Shown: positions 39,286 to 47,707, counted from the first letter of the stretch. The stretch: 47,808 nt of DNA from an uncultured Clostridia bacterium (GCA_937925475.1 CALEWH010000019.1:1-47808); one strand, 5' to 3'. Program-made: numbers and translations. Notes: a model not told the origin generated them from the sequence alone.

Positions 39286-40113
39286 CTAGTTGACACGCTT
39301 AATAATAAGCTTTGTACTGTGTTTTTTATTGTTTCTAGTCTTCATACCAAGAGCAGGTTTTCCCCAAGGAGTAAGTGGAGATTTTCTTCCGACTGGGCTC
39401 TTACCTTCACCACCACCGTGTGGGTGATCTACTGGGTTCATAACCGAACCACGAACGGTAGGACGAATTCCCATATGTCTTTTTCTTCCAGCTTTACCAA
39501 GAGAAACGATTTCGTGTTCGTTGTTGCCGATAGTACCGATAGTAGCTCTACAAGTAGCAAGAACCATTCTCATTTCGCCCGATGGTAATTTGATTGTCGC
39601 ATATTTGCCTTCTTTTGCCATAAGTCTTGCTTCCATACCAGCCGAACGAACCATTTGTCCGCCTTTGCCTGGTTGAAGTTCGATATTATGGATTACGGCA
39701 CCAACTGGCATATCGCCAAGTGGTAGGCAGTTTCCGACTTTGATTTCGATGTTTGAGCCACTCATAACAGTGTCCCCTACATTCAATCCCTTAGGTGCCA
39801 AGATATATCTCTTTTCACCGTCAGCATAGTTTAGTAGTGCAATGTAAGCACTTCTATTTGGGTCATACTCGATGCCCACAACTTTTGCAGGAATATTGTC
39901 TTTATTTCTTTTAAAGTCAATAATTCTGTACTTAACTCTGTTTCCGCCACCTCTGTGTCTAACAGTAATTCTGCCGTTGTTGTTTCTACCAGCGTTTTTC
40001 TTTTTCTCTACTAATAAGGATTTTTCTGGCTCTTTTTTAGTTATTTCTTCAAAAGAAGCTGTAGTGTAGAAACGGCGTGCAGGAGAGGTAGGTTTGTATG
40101 TTTTTATTGCCAT
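39286..40113 (-). CDS. rplB: 50S ribosomal protein L2
   Basis: L2 is a primary 23S binder needed for peptidyl-transferase centre assembly. The 275 residues contain NNGRITVRHRGGGNRVKYRIIDFKRNK, the AGMEARLMAKEGKYATIKLPSGEMRMV core, and the universally conserved MNPVDHPHGGGEGKSPVGRKSPLTPWGKPALGMKTRNNKK near the C-terminus, with the essential histidine present. Nothing odd in length. 18 nt after rplW. Confidence 0.98.
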   Translation of the reverse strand: MAIKTYKPTSPARRFYTTASFEEITKKEPEKSLLVEKKKNAGRNNNGRITVRHRGGGNRVKYRIIDFKRNKDNIPAKVVGIEYDPNRSAYIALLNYADGEKRYILAPKGLNVGDTVMSGSNIEIKVGNCLPLGDMPVGAVIHNIELQPGKGGQMVRSAGMEARLMAKEGKYATIKLPSGEMRMVLATCRATIGTIGNNEHEIVSLGKAGRKRHMGIRPTVRGSVMNPVDHPHGGGEGKSPVGRKSPLTPWGKPALGMKTRNNKKHSTKLIIKRVN

Positions 40114-40131
40114 TATATTATCCTCCGTATC

Positions 40132-40434
40132 CTATGACAAACTATCGAAGAACTCAATCGACTTGCTATCTTGTGCAAGTGTAACATATGCCTTCTTATA
40201 AGTAGAAGTATATCCTTGGCTCTTGCCTTGTGTTTTTAGTTTGCCTCTAATAATTGCGGTGTTTACATTACTTACTTTTACACCAAATACTTTTTCAACT
40301 GCCTTTTTGATTTCAGTTTTGTTTGCATCCATTCTTACTTCGAAAGTGTATTTCTTGTTTGCTATGTCCGCATAACTTTTTTCTGTCAATATAGGTCTAA
40401 TGATAACATCATATTCTTTCATATTATTTCTCAT
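40132..40434 (-). CDS. rplW: 50S ribosomal protein L23
   Basis: L23 is at the peptide exit and docks SRP and trigger factor. The 100-residue form starts at the ATG at 40434, which overlaps the rplD end by 11 nt and has GGAGG only 3 nt away. The ATG at 40422 gives 96 residues and a more typical start (MKEYDVIIRPILTEKS). The core YTFEVRMDANKTEIKKAVEKVFGVKVSNVNT is standard. Confidence 0.97.
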   Translation of the reverse strand: MRNNMKEYDVIIRPILTEKSYADIANKKYTFEVRMDANKTEIKKAVEKVFGVKVSNVNTAIIRGKLKTQGKSQGYTSTYKKAYVTLAQDSKSIEFFDSLS

Positions 40435-41047
40435 AAGCCTCCTCTATTGATTTTATAGCGTCTACGGTCAAAACCAATTTGTCGCTAACGACGATGTCGT
40501 ATACATTAAGTTGGCTTGCAGTAGTAACATCTGCTTTTGCGAGGTTGGCTACCGAACGCATAACCATCTCATTGTTTCCCTTAGTTACAAACAAAGTGTT
40601 TTTGTTTAGACCAAGAGTATTCATAAGTGCAACCATAGATTTTGTTTTGCCATCCATTGTAAGGTTGTCTAGTACAATGATTTCTTTTGAAGCAAGTTTT
40701 GTGCTGATTGCACTTCTAAATGCAACTGCTTTTGCTTCTTTGTTTACTTTTTGTGAGAAATCGCGTGGCTTTGGTGCAAACACTACTCCACCGCCTCTCC
40801 ATTGTGGACCCTTAGTCGAGCCTTGTCTTGCTCTACCAGTTCCTTTTTGTCTCCAAGGTTTTTTAGCGTGACCCTTTACTTCACTACGAGTAAGAGTAGA
40901 CTTTGTACCTTGTCTTTGGTTTGCTAAATAAGCAACAACTACTTGGTGGATAAGTGCTTCGTTGTATTCTTGTTTGAATACGCTATCTTTAAGTCTTAGC
41001 GAATCGCACTCAACACCAGCCATATTTAAAACTTTTACACTAGCCAT
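40424..41047 (-). CDS. rplD: 50S ribosomal protein L4
   Basis: L4 lines the tunnel and, in E. coli, represses the S10 operon through its leader. The 207 residues have NQRQGTKSTLTRSEVKGHAKKPWRQKGTGRARQGSTKGPQWRGGGVVFAPKPRDFSQKVNKEAKAVAFRSAIS, the tunnel loop, and end KSIEEAYEK. The presence of L4 and a structured leader makes feedback control plausible. Confidence 0.98.
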   Translation of the reverse strand: MASVKVLNMAGVECDSLRLKDSVFKQEYNEALIHQVVVAYLANQRQGTKSTLTRSEVKGHAKKPWRQKGTGRARQGSTKGPQWRGGGVVFAPKPRDFSQKVNKEAKAVAFRSAISTKLASKEIIVLDNLTMDGKTKSMVALMNTLGLNKNTLFVTKGNNEMVMRSVANLAKADVTTASQLNVYDIVVSDKLVLTVDAIKSIEEAYEK

Positions 41048-41060
41048 AATTTACTCCTTC

Positions 41061-41690
41061 CTAATTTGCCTTGACAGCTTCTCTTACGGCTACCAATGCA
41101 CCCTTAGGACCAGGTATTGCGCCTTTTACAAGAAGAATATTTCTGTCTACATCTACTTTTACTACTTTAAGGTTTTGGATAGTAACATTTTCATTGCCAT
41201 AACGACCAGCCATTTTCTTACCCTTAAATACTTTTCCAGGATAAGTACATGCACCGATAGAACCAACGTGTCTGTGTACTGGACCATTACCGTGAGTCAT
41301 TCTGTGACGATGGAAATTCCATCTTTTGATTGTACCAGTATAACCGCGACCTTTTGTGCGTCCTGATACATCTACCAAATCACCTTCTGCAAATACATCA
41401 CATTTAATAGTGTCGCCAAGTTTGTATTCGCCATCAAGTTTAAACTCTTTAATGTATTTCTTTGGTGAAACTTCTGCTTTCTTAAATTGACCAAGTACTG
41501 GACGAGAAAGAAGGTTTTCGCGAGTGTCGCCGTAAGCAACTTGAACTGCATCATAACCATCGTTTGTTGTAGTCTTTACTTGTGTCACATAGCAAGGACC
41601 TGCTTCAATTACAGTAACAGGAATTACCAAGCCATTATCAGAAAAGATTTGAGTCATGCCAAGTTTTTTGCCTAATATTGCTTTTTTCAT
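41061..41690 (-). CDS. rplC: 50S ribosomal protein L3
   Basis: L3 binds 23S near the peptidyl-transferase centre. The 209 residues open MKKAILGKKLGMTQIFSDNGLVIPVTVIEAGPCYVTQ, with the KGRGYTGTIKRWNFHRHRMTHG extension loop and the GSIGACTYPGKVFKGKKMAGRYGNENVTIQNLKVVKVD segment. Standard length. 17 nt after rpsJ, 13 nt before rplD. Confidence 0.98.
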   Translation of the reverse strand: MKKAILGKKLGMTQIFSDNGLVIPVTVIEAGPCYVTQVKTTTNDGYDAVQVAYGDTRENLLSRPVLGQFKKAEVSPKKYIKEFKLDGEYKLGDTIKCDVFAEGDLVDVSGRTKGRGYTGTIKRWNFHRHRMTHGNGPVHRHVGSIGACTYPGKVFKGKKMAGRYGNENVTIQNLKVVKVDVDRNILLVKGAIPGPKGALVAVREAVKAN

Positions 41691-41707
41691 AATATCTCCT
41701 CCTACTG

Positions 41708-42016
41708 TTATAGTTTGATATTGATATCAACGCCTGCTGGAAGATCCAACTTCATCAAAGCATCTACTGCTTTTGCTGATGGGCTGTAAATATCAATAAG
41801 CCTTTTGTGTGTTTTCATTTCAAATTGTTCGCGACTGTCTTTATATTTGTGTGGTGCGCGAATAATTGTAACCACTTCTTTATCTGTTGGAAGTGGAATT
41901 GGGCCACTGATTTTAGCACCAAACTTCAACGCTGTATCAACAATACGTTTGCTTGCTTGGTCGATAAGATTGTGGTCATACGCTTGTAGTTTTACTCTTA
42001 TTTTTTGAGTTGCCAT
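41708..42016 (-). CDS. rpsJ: 30S ribosomal protein S10 (NusE)
   Basis: S10 is a 30S head protein and also the transcription antitermination factor NusE. The 102 residues contain KIRVKLQAYDHNLIDQASKRIVDTALKFGAKISGPIPLPTDKEVVTIIRAPHKYKDSREQFEMKTHKRLIDIYSPSAKAVDALMKLDLPAGVDINIKL, standard throughout. The ATG has GGAGG. It is the first gene of the superoperon, after a leader of about 215 nt. No str operon (rpsL, rpsG, fusA, tuf) lies upstream. Confidence 0.98.
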   Translation of the reverse strand: MATQKIRVKLQAYDHNLIDQASKRIVDTALKFGAKISGPIPLPTDKEVVTIIRAPHKYKDSREQFEMKTHKRLIDIYSPSAKAVDALMKLDLPAGVDINIKL

Positions 42017-42231
42017 TAATTTTCCTCCGTTTAATTAATTTACCTGACACACTAAATTTAGCATACATATTATATAAAAACACTTTTCCGTGTGTTTCGT
42101 GCTGTAACACAAAAAAAATATGCTTGCGTCAGTCGTCTACAATCTTTGTGTAGGCACTTGGTAGGTGTAAATTATCCCCTATATTTTGGCATATATAAAA
42201 GGTAACTTCACACTTGTCCCCATATTACAGC
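42017..42231 (-). ncRNA. S10-operon leader with possible attenuator
   Basis: A leader of about 215 nt between the promoter and rpsJ. Its 3-prime part offers two mutually exclusive hairpins. GTGTT (42110-42106) can pair with AACAC (42096-42092), or the overlapping AAACAC (42097-42092) can pair with GTGTTT (42083-42078) followed by TTATATAA. The stems are short (5-6 bp), so this is only a candidate attenuator. Two 31-nt stretches (42231-42201 and 42190-42160) share 18 of 31 positions and the core GGG-ATA. Confidence 0.45.
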
Positions 42232-42237
42232 AAACAT

Positions 42238-42266
42238 ATTTTATATCATAACTTGCCACTTGTCAA
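42238..42266 (-). promoter_or_regulatory. Sigma-A promoter of the S10 superoperon
   Basis: Minus strand: -35 TTGACA (42261-42266), 17-nt spacer, -10 TAAAAT (42238-42243). It is near-consensus, and no other equally strong promoter is seen within the following 32 genes. Confidence 0.85.
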
Positions 42267-42340
42267 CACTTTTTTATTAAATTCTTGTGATTTGCAAATA
42301 TGTGCAAGTACTATATTTATGATAAATTTTAGTCAAAATA
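42267..42340. other. Upstream AT-rich stretch before the S10 promoter
   Basis: Between the terminator of the 75-residue membrane protein and the S10 promoter the DNA is A/T-rich (for example TTTAATAAAAAAG beside the -35), which may act as an UP element for RNA polymerase alpha. No gene is seen. Confidence 0.35.
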
Positions 42341-42366
42341 AAAATGCTCAACGCCGAGCATTTTTT
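42341..42366. terminator. Terminator before the S10 promoter
   Basis: AAAATGCTC (42341-42349) pairs with GAGCATTTT (42356-42364) over a 6-nt loop, with U-runs on either strand. On the minus strand it ends the small membrane-protein transcript. Confidence 0.8.
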
Positions 42367-42377
42367 ATTTATCAGTT

Positions 42378-42605
42378 TTATATCTTTAAAAGTATAATAT
42401 AACCTATTAATAATAATAGCAATATAATGCCTAGCCAAAACAAAAACCAGTTTTTGATAGGCTTACCTTCTTTACCGCCTTTAAAAGCACCGATTACACA
42501 CAACAACACCCCGACAATAAGACAGCCTATAATCGCGCCTTTTAGTGAAGTAGAAGCATTTCTTACTACACTCGAATAAAAATTGTTCCAAAGTGCTTTA
42601 AACAT
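42378..42605 (-). CDS. Small two-span membrane protein
   Basis: A 75-residue protein with two hydrophobic segments (about 24-42 and 52-73) joined by a Lys/Gly-rich loop (FKGGKEGKPIKN). No family was recognised. The ATG follows AAGGGTGAT, and the gene has its own near-perfect promoter and terminator, so it is probably expressed strongly, although its function is unknown. It sits between gpmI and the S10 operon. Confidence 0.65.
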   Translation of the reverse strand: MFKALWNNFYSSVVRNASTSLKGAIIGCLIVGVLLCVIGAFKGGKEGKPIKNWFLFWLGIILLLLLIGYIILLKI

Positions 42606-42637
42606 ATAATCACCCTTTTCTTATGGTATCTATTGTT

Positions 42638-42666
42638 ATTATAATATAAAGTAATACAAAAGTCAA
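42638..42666 (-). promoter_or_regulatory. Sigma-A promoter of the small membrane protein
   Basis: Minus strand: -35 TTGACT (42661-42666), 17-nt spacer, -10 TATAAT (42638-42643), starting only 3 nt after the gpmI stop codon. Confidence 0.75.
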
Positions 42667-42669
42667 TTA

Positions 42670-44193
42670 TTATCTTTTAATAATAAGCGACGAATGAGTA
42701 AACGAACTTGGTGGTTCTACACCCAACAAGTCAAGTATTGTAGGCGAAACATTTGCAAGAGAACCTTTTTCAAGAGAAAGGTTGTTTTGACCCACAATAA
42801 TGCAAGGGACAAGATTTGTAGTATGGTCAGTCAAAACTCTGCCATCACTTCCTATCATCTCTTCGGCATTGCCGTGGTCAGCAATAATTACTGCTACTCC
42901 ACCGATATCAAGGATTGCATCGACAACTCTTTTCAAATTGTAATCCACGCATTTTACAGCCTTAATTGCGGCTTCCAAATTTCCTGTATGCCCCACCATG
43001 TCAGTGTTGCTAAAATTAAGTGCCATAAAGTTGTATTTTTTAGAAGATATTTCTTCAACTGCTTTATCCGCAATTTCTTCGGCACGCATTTGCGGAACTT
43101 TATCAAAAGGCACATTCTTAATTGTTTCTATCAAAAACCTTTTTTCATTTTTATATGGTTTTTCTATGCCACCGTTTAAAAAGAAAGTAACATGCGCATA
43201 CTTTGTAGTTTCTGCCACCTTAAATTGTTTTAGCCCGTTTGCACTCAAAATGCTAGACAAATTGTCTTTGATTTCGGTCACAGGAAACGCAACTATTGGA
43301 TTTACAAATTTCTCGTCAAATCTAACAAATGTACACATTAGCACATTTGCAAGTTTTTTAGTAGGGAAAAAGCCAAACTTCTCGACAAGTGACGAAGTGA
43401 GTTGTCTTGCCCTGTCTTCACGGAAATTAAAGTGAATGATTGCGTCATTGTCATTAATGCTTTGATATGGATTGTCAATAATAATAGGTTCTACAAACTC
43501 ATCAAAAACACCCTTATCATAACTATCTTTTATTGCACCAACTATGTCACTAGTGTGGTTTTCGGCCTTGCCATACACAATCGCATTATATGCTTTTTCA
43601 GTATAATTGTAGTTTTGCTCTCTATCCATCGCATAAAATCTGCCCATAACAGTAGACAAATAATACCCATTGTACTTTTTAAGTTCGATAAGCAAGCCCT
43701 TCACAAAGTCTATTCCGCTTTGTCTATATGTGTCTCTTCCGTCAAGGAACGCATGAACAGCAACTTTTTTAACCCCATACATATCAGCCATTTTTAAAAG
43801 CGCAAATAGGTGGTTGATATTGCTGTGCACTCCCCCATCGGACAAAAGCCCCATAATGTGCAACACGCTATTGTTCTTGATAGCGTGCTTCATAGCTTTA
43901 ATCAAATTTTCGTTTTGGAAAAAACTGCCATCTACTATTGCATTGTTGATTTTAAGCAAACTTTGATACACGATTCGACCAGCACCTATATTTAGGTGTC
44001 CGACTTCACTATTGCCCATTTGCCCCTTTGGAAGACCAACAGCTTCACCACTCGCTACAAGTGTAGTGTATGGGCAGTTGTTTTGATAGTATAAAAAGTT
44101 TTTAGGCTCGGCAAGTGCTATCGCGTTGCCTTTTTTCTCTTTTCTAATCCCCCAACCATCAAGTATGATAAGTCCTACAAATTTGTTTTCCAT
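42670..44193 (-). CDS. gpmI: 2,3-bisphosphoglycerate-independent phosphoglycerate mutase
   Basis: GpmI interconverts 3- and 2-phosphoglycerate using a phosphoserine and two Mn ions. The 507 residues show LDGWG (D12), the catalytic serine S62 in MGNSEVGHLNIGAGR, the substrate lid LHIMGLLSDGGVHSNINHL and DGRDT, and metal-site NFSNTDMVGHTG and IADHGNAEEM. The start at 44193 has AGGTGA; a GTG two codons upstream overlaps it. It is the last gene of pgk-tpiA-gpmI and follows tpiA by a few bases. Confidence 0.96.
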   Translation of the reverse strand: MENKFVGLIILDGWGIRKEKKGNAIALAEPKNFLYYQNNCPYTTLVASGEAVGLPKGQMGNSEVGHLNIGAGRIVYQSLLKINNAIVDGSFFQNENLIKAMKHAIKNNSVLHIMGLLSDGGVHSNINHLFALLKMADMYGVKKVAVHAFLDGRDTYRQSGIDFVKGLLIELKKYNGYYLSTVMGRFYAMDREQNYNYTEKAYNAIVYGKAENHTSDIVGAIKDSYDKGVFDEFVEPIIIDNPYQSINDNDAIIHFNFREDRARQLTSSLVEKFGFFPTKKLANVLMCTFVRFDEKFVNPIVAFPVTEIKDNLSSILSANGLKQFKVAETTKYAHVTFFLNGGIEKPYKNEKRFLIETIKNVPFDKVPQMRAEEIADKAVEEISSKKYNFMALNFSNTDMVGHTGNLEAAIKAVKCVDYNLKRVVDAILDIGGVAVIIADHGNAEEMIGSDGRVLTDHTTNLVPCIIVGQNNLSLEKGSLANVSPTILDLLGVEPPSSFTHSSLIIKR

Positions 44194-44199
44194 TTTCAC

Positions 44200-44946
44200 C
44201 TACGAATTATAACTAAATATTTTGCTAAATTTCTCAACACTCAAACACGCCCCGCCTATAAGTCCGCCATCAATGTCTGGCTCGCCCAACAACTCAGCAT
44301 AGTTTTTCTCGTTCATCGAGCCACCGTACAAAAAGCATATTTGGTCGTGAGAAAGGTTGTATTTTTTTGCTAGGTAGTCTTTTACAAACTTTGCCATTTC
44401 TTGTGCTTGTGTACTTGTGGCACTTTTGCCAGTTCCTATCGCCCAAACAGGCTCATATGCAAACACAACACTTGCCACTTCTTCGGCACTAAGGTCGGAT
44501 AACGCGGTGTCAAGTTGGGTTTTCACTACCTTTTCTTGCTTGCCCGCTTCCCTTTCAGTCAAAACTTCACCAAAGCAAAGCACAGGCGTAATTTCGCTAT
44601 TATTTAGCACCTTCAACTTTTTGTTTATATCAGCATTGTTTTCATTGTAATATGCTCGCCTTTCGCTATGCCCGACTATGCAAAAGGTTACACCAAAGTC
44701 GCTTAGCATAGGAAGACTGACTTCTCCTGTGTAAGCACCAAAATCGGCAAAATGCACATTTTGCGCGCCTACAAGGACATTGGATTTGCCCAAGTATTTT
44801 TGCGCCAGATATAAGTATGGATATGGCAAAGCTACTCCAACAAGGTTTTGAGTGTGGCGTGCCACAGCGCTTAGCCCTTTGAGATACTTTTCTATATCCG
44901 CCTTTGTCATATTCATTTTAAAGTTTCCAAGTAATAGCTTTCTCAT
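44200..44946 (-). CDS. tpiA: Triosephosphate isomerase
   Basis: TpiA interconverts DHAP and glyceraldehyde-3-phosphate. Starting at 44946 (AGGAGT upstream) it has 248 residues, with active-site N8 and K10 (GNFKMN, usually GNWKMN), H93 (GHSERR) and E165 (AYEPVWAIGTG). The phosphate loop GGSMNEKN and the IDGGLIGGACL end are also present. It lies between pgk (7 nt) and gpmI. Confidence 0.97.
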   Translation of the reverse strand: MRKLLLGNFKMNMTKADIEKYLKGLSAVARHTQNLVGVALPYPYLYLAQKYLGKSNVLVGAQNVHFADFGAYTGEVSLPMLSDFGVTFCIVGHSERRAYYNENNADINKKLKVLNNSEITPVLCFGEVLTEREAGKQEKVVKTQLDTALSDLSAEEVASVVFAYEPVWAIGTGKSATSTQAQEMAKFVKDYLAKKYNLSHDQICFLYGGSMNEKNYAELLGEPDIDGGLIGGACLSVEKFSKIFSYNS

Positions 44947-44953
44947 AAAACTC

Positions 44954-46132
44954 CTATTTGTTTTCAATAACATCTACGCCTGGCAAAATTTTGCCTTCAA
45001 ACAATTTCAAACTTGCACCACCGCCAGTAGAAATGTGTGTAATCTTTTTCTCAAAACCCATTTTGTCAATAGCACTCACACTATCTCCACCACCAACTAT
45101 TGTTGTGCCTTTGCATTTTGCAACTGCTTTGGCTACTTTATAAGTGCCTTCGCTAAATGCTGGGTTTTCAAAAACACCCATAGGCCCGTTCCAAATAACT
45201 GTGCGTGCTTTTTTAATGGCTTTTGTGTATTGTTTGATAGTAAGTTTGCCAATGTCAAGTCCCATATACCCGTCAGGAATGTTTATTGTGCGAATATACA
45301 CGCCTTCTTTGTCTTCAATGCTCTTGCCTACAATATGGTCACAAGGAAGCAAAATCTTGACATCTTTTTCGTTTGCTTTAAATAGAATGTTTCGAGCAAG
45401 TTCGATTTTCTCAGTATCGACTATCGACTTGCCCATCTTGTATCCCATTGCCTTCAAAAATGTGTATGCCATGCCACCACCTATGATGATAGTATCCGCT
45501 ATGTCACACATCTTTTCGACAATGCCAAGTTTGTCACTTACTTTTGCTCCGCCAAGCAACGCAACAAATGGTCGTTTTTTATTTTCCAATGCACCATTGA
45601 TTGCATTAAGTTCGCGCTCAATCAAAAAGCCGATGGCCGATGGCATAAGTTTGCCAACACCATATGTGGAAGCGTGCTTTCTATGTGCAGTGCCAAAAGC
45701 ATCGTTTACATACACATCGCCAAGGGACGCAAGGCTCTTGCAAAACTCAGGGTCATTTGCTTCTTCGCCCTTTTCAAAACGAGTGTTTTCAAGTAAAAGT
45801 ATCTCGCCCATTTTTAGTTTTGATGCTTTCTTGTGAGCGTCATCACCTACTACATCTTTTGCCATATGTATCTTTGTATTTGGCAACAACTCTTGTAGTC
45901 TTTCGTAAACAGGTTTTAGCGAGTACTTTTTAACAACTTCGCCGTCAGGACGACCAAGGTGACTCATAACGATAATGCTAGCACCTTTATCAAGCAAATA
46001 TTTTATAGTATCAAGAGACTCGACAATTCGAGTATCGTCAGTAATTTTTCCGTCTTTAATAGGCACATTAAAATCTACTCTAAGTAGTACTTTTTTGCCA
46101 TAAACATCTATATCCAATAAAGTTTTCTTCAT
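44954..46132 (-). CDS. pgk: Phosphoglycerate kinase
   Basis: Pgk makes ATP from 1,3-bisphosphoglycerate. The 392 residues have the substrate strand VLLRVDFNVPIKDGKITDDTRI, HLGRP, the RFEKGEEANDPEFCKSLASLGDVYVNDAFGTAHRKHAST segment, and the nucleotide-binding VIWNGPMGVFE and TIVGGGDSVSAI motifs. Usual length. First gene of the pgk-tpiA-gpmI operon; gapA, which commonly precedes it, is absent. The ATG follows GGAGTGA. Confidence 0.97.
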   Translation of the reverse strand: MKKTLLDIDVYGKKVLLRVDFNVPIKDGKITDDTRIVESLDTIKYLLDKGASIIVMSHLGRPDGEVVKKYSLKPVYERLQELLPNTKIHMAKDVVGDDAHKKASKLKMGEILLLENTRFEKGEEANDPEFCKSLASLGDVYVNDAFGTAHRKHASTYGVGKLMPSAIGFLIERELNAINGALENKKRPFVALLGGAKVSDKLGIVEKMCDIADTIIIGGGMAYTFLKAMGYKMGKSIVDTEKIELARNILFKANEKDVKILLPCDHIVGKSIEDKEGVYIRTINIPDGYMGLDIGKLTIKQYTKAIKKARTVIWNGPMGVFENPAFSEGTYKVAKAVAKCKGTTIVGGGDSVSAIDKMGFEKKITHISTGGGASLKLFEGKILPGVDVIENK

Positions 46133-46165
46133 ATTTCACTCCAAAATGTATAATTGTACGCCTTT

Positions 46166-46194
46166 ATTATATATATATTATTTATTTTAAGCAA
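46166..46194 (-). promoter_or_regulatory. Promoter of pgk-tpiA-gpmI
   Basis: Minus strand: -35 TTGCTT (46189-46194), 17-nt spacer of almost pure A/T, -10 TATAAT (46166-46171), 34 nt before the pgk ATG. No CggR-type operator is evident. Confidence 0.6.
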
Positions 46195-46263
46195 ACAATC
46201 TAAAAAAAATATGAAAAAATTTTTGTATTTTTCCATATTATATGGCTTAACTTAACCTATTAT

Positions 46264-47211
46264 TTAGTTTTGTTTGTTGTCATCATCAAAAATTTTATCA
46301 AGCGACAAGAGTATCTTGTCCAAATTTGTTTCTCGTGATATCTCGTTTTTAAACACATTGATGCTACGCATTCCTTTAATGTACCAAAGTATATGTTTGC
46401 GCATATGTTTGACCACGAATGAGTCAGGATAATACTCCCTCAAAAGCGATATGTGGCGCTTGATGATATCAAGTGTGGGAGCATCGCATTTGCGTCCTTT
46501 AAGTAGAGCAAATATTTGCGGATTTCCCATACTAGCCCTTCCTACCATAACACCGTCTACACCAGTGTAATTTTTCATTAATTCATAACTATTTTTATCG
46601 ACCACATCGCCATTGCCAATTACTGGAATACTCACGCTTTCTTTGACTTTTTTGATAGCGTCAAGGTCGACTTTTCCACTATACATTTGGCTTGCTGTTC
46701 GGCCATGAACAGTGATTGCACTAGCGCCCGCACGCTCGCACATTTTTGCAAACTCGACATAGTTTTTGTGGTTTTCATCCCACCCTAGTCTAAACTTGAC
46801 AGTGACTGGTTTTGATGTAGCACTCACGACCGCGCGTATAATTTTTTCGGCAAGATTTACATCTTTCATAAGGGCTGCACCTTCACCATTTTTGACAATT
46901 TTTGGTGTGGGACAACCCATATTTATGTCTACAATATCAAACTTTTGCAAGGCAGGATTGTGCATTGCTTCTGCCATAATAGCAGGGTCATTTCCAAAAA
47001 TTTGCGCAACTTTCACTTTCTCATTTGGCGCAGTATAAAGCAGAGTCAGTGCCTTGGGATTTTTGTATTTGAGCGACTTACAACTGACCAACTCTCCCAC
47101 TCCCCAGTCAGCACCAAAGTCCACGCAAATGCTTCTAAAAGCGACATCTGTGACCCCAGCCATTGGAGCAAGTATTATTGGATTTTCGACTTCGATGTTT
47201 GATATCTTCAT
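46264..47211 (-). CDS. dusB: tRNA-dihydrouridine synthase (DusB type)
   Basis: An FMN enzyme that reduces uridine in the D-loop of tRNA. Starting at 47211 (GAAGGAG upstream) it has 315 residues. The TIM barrel opens PIILAPMAGVTDVAFR. The catalytic cysteine C100 lies in NMGCPTPKIVKNGEGAALM. FMN and substrate motifs VKFRLGW, ITVHGRTASQMYSG, PVIGNGDV and VMVGRASMGNP follow. The C-terminal helical tRNA-binding domain is intact. Confidence 0.95.
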   Translation of the reverse strand: MKISNIEVENPIILAPMAGVTDVAFRSICVDFGADWGVGELVSCKSLKYKNPKALTLLYTAPNEKVKVAQIFGNDPAIMAEAMHNPALQKFDIVDINMGCPTPKIVKNGEGAALMKDVNLAEKIIRAVVSATSKPVTVKFRLGWDENHKNYVEFAKMCERAGASAITVHGRTASQMYSGKVDLDAIKKVKESVSIPVIGNGDVVDKNSYELMKNYTGVDGVMVGRASMGNPQIFALLKGRKCDAPTLDIIKRHISLLREYYPDSFVVKHMRKHILWYIKGMRSINVFKNEISRETNLDKILLSLDKIFDDDNKQN

Positions 47212-47274
47212 AATTGACTCCTTCGCGATATTATAACACAAAAGCGAGTTTTTGCAACCTGCCAGATATTAAAA

Positions 47275-47306
47275 ACAAAAAAATCACACATGGCGTGTGA
47301 TTTTTT
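47275..47306 (-). terminator. Terminator of the first HU gene
   Basis: AAATCACAC (47281-47289) pairs with GTGTGATTT (47295-47303) over a 5-nt loop, with a U-run on the minus strand. It lies just before dusB. Confidence 0.85.
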
Positions 47307-47319
47307 AATAACATATGAA

Positions 47320-47595
47320 TTATTTGTTTACTGCGTCTTTAAGAGCTTTTGCAGCTTTGAAAGCAGGGGCTTTTCTTGCTGGAACTTTTACAAGTTCTTT
47401 TGTACGAGGGTTCATACTTGTACGAGCTGCTCTTTTAGTAACAACCCATTTGCCAAGACCAGCAACTGCTACTTCTTGACCTTTCTTCAATGAGTTTGTA
47501 GTAACTTCTACAAATTCGTCAAGAACTGCTGCAACATCTTTTTGAGTAAGACTAAGTTTTTCAGCAATAACTTTTACCAATTCAGTTTTATTCAT
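47320..47595 (-). CDS. hup: HU-family DNA-binding protein
   Basis: HU bends and compacts DNA as a dimer. From the ATG at 47595 (AAGGAGAT upstream) it has 91 residues: MNKTELVKVIAEKLSLTQKDVAAVLDEFVEVTTNSLKKGQEVAVAGLGKWVVTKRAARTSMNPRTKELVKVPARKAPAFKAAKALKDAVNK. The DNA-bending arm has the conserved R-x-NP proline. It has its own promoter and terminator. Confidence 0.97.
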   Translation of the reverse strand: MNKTELVKVIAEKLSLTQKDVAAVLDEFVEVTTNSLKKGQEVAVAGLGKWVVTKRAARTSMNPRTKELVKVPARKAPAFKAAKALKDAVNK

Positions 47596-47622
47596 ATTAT
47601 ATCTCCTTTTGATTGATAGCCT

Positions 47623-47651
47623 ATTATAGCAAAAATCAATCTTTTTCACAA
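47623..47651 (-). promoter_or_regulatory. Promoter of the first HU gene
   Basis: Minus strand: -35 TTGTGA (47646-47651), 17-nt spacer ending TGC, -10 TATAAT (47623-47628), 28 nt before the start codon. Confidence 0.7.
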
Positions 47652-47672
47652 ACAAAAATAACAAAAAACTAC

Positions 47673-47703
47673 AAAAAAACCCACATTTTATGGGGTTTTT
47701 TGC
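47673..47703 (-). terminator. Terminator of the second HU gene
   Basis: AAAACCCCA pairs with the complementary TGTGGGTTTT across a short A/T loop (about 47675-47701), followed by a U-run on the minus strand, 5 nt after the stop codon. Confidence 0.75.
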
Positions 47704-47707
47704 GTCT

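Noticed and set aside
45144..45836. Open frame of 230 codons on the plus strand
   Set aside because: It is antisense to pgk, which is complete and conserved; no ribosome site.
46195..46263. Terminator between dusB and pgk
   Set aside because: The palindrome CCATATTATATGG is short and AT-rich and has no proper U-run; the nearby A/T tracts do not form a stable stem.
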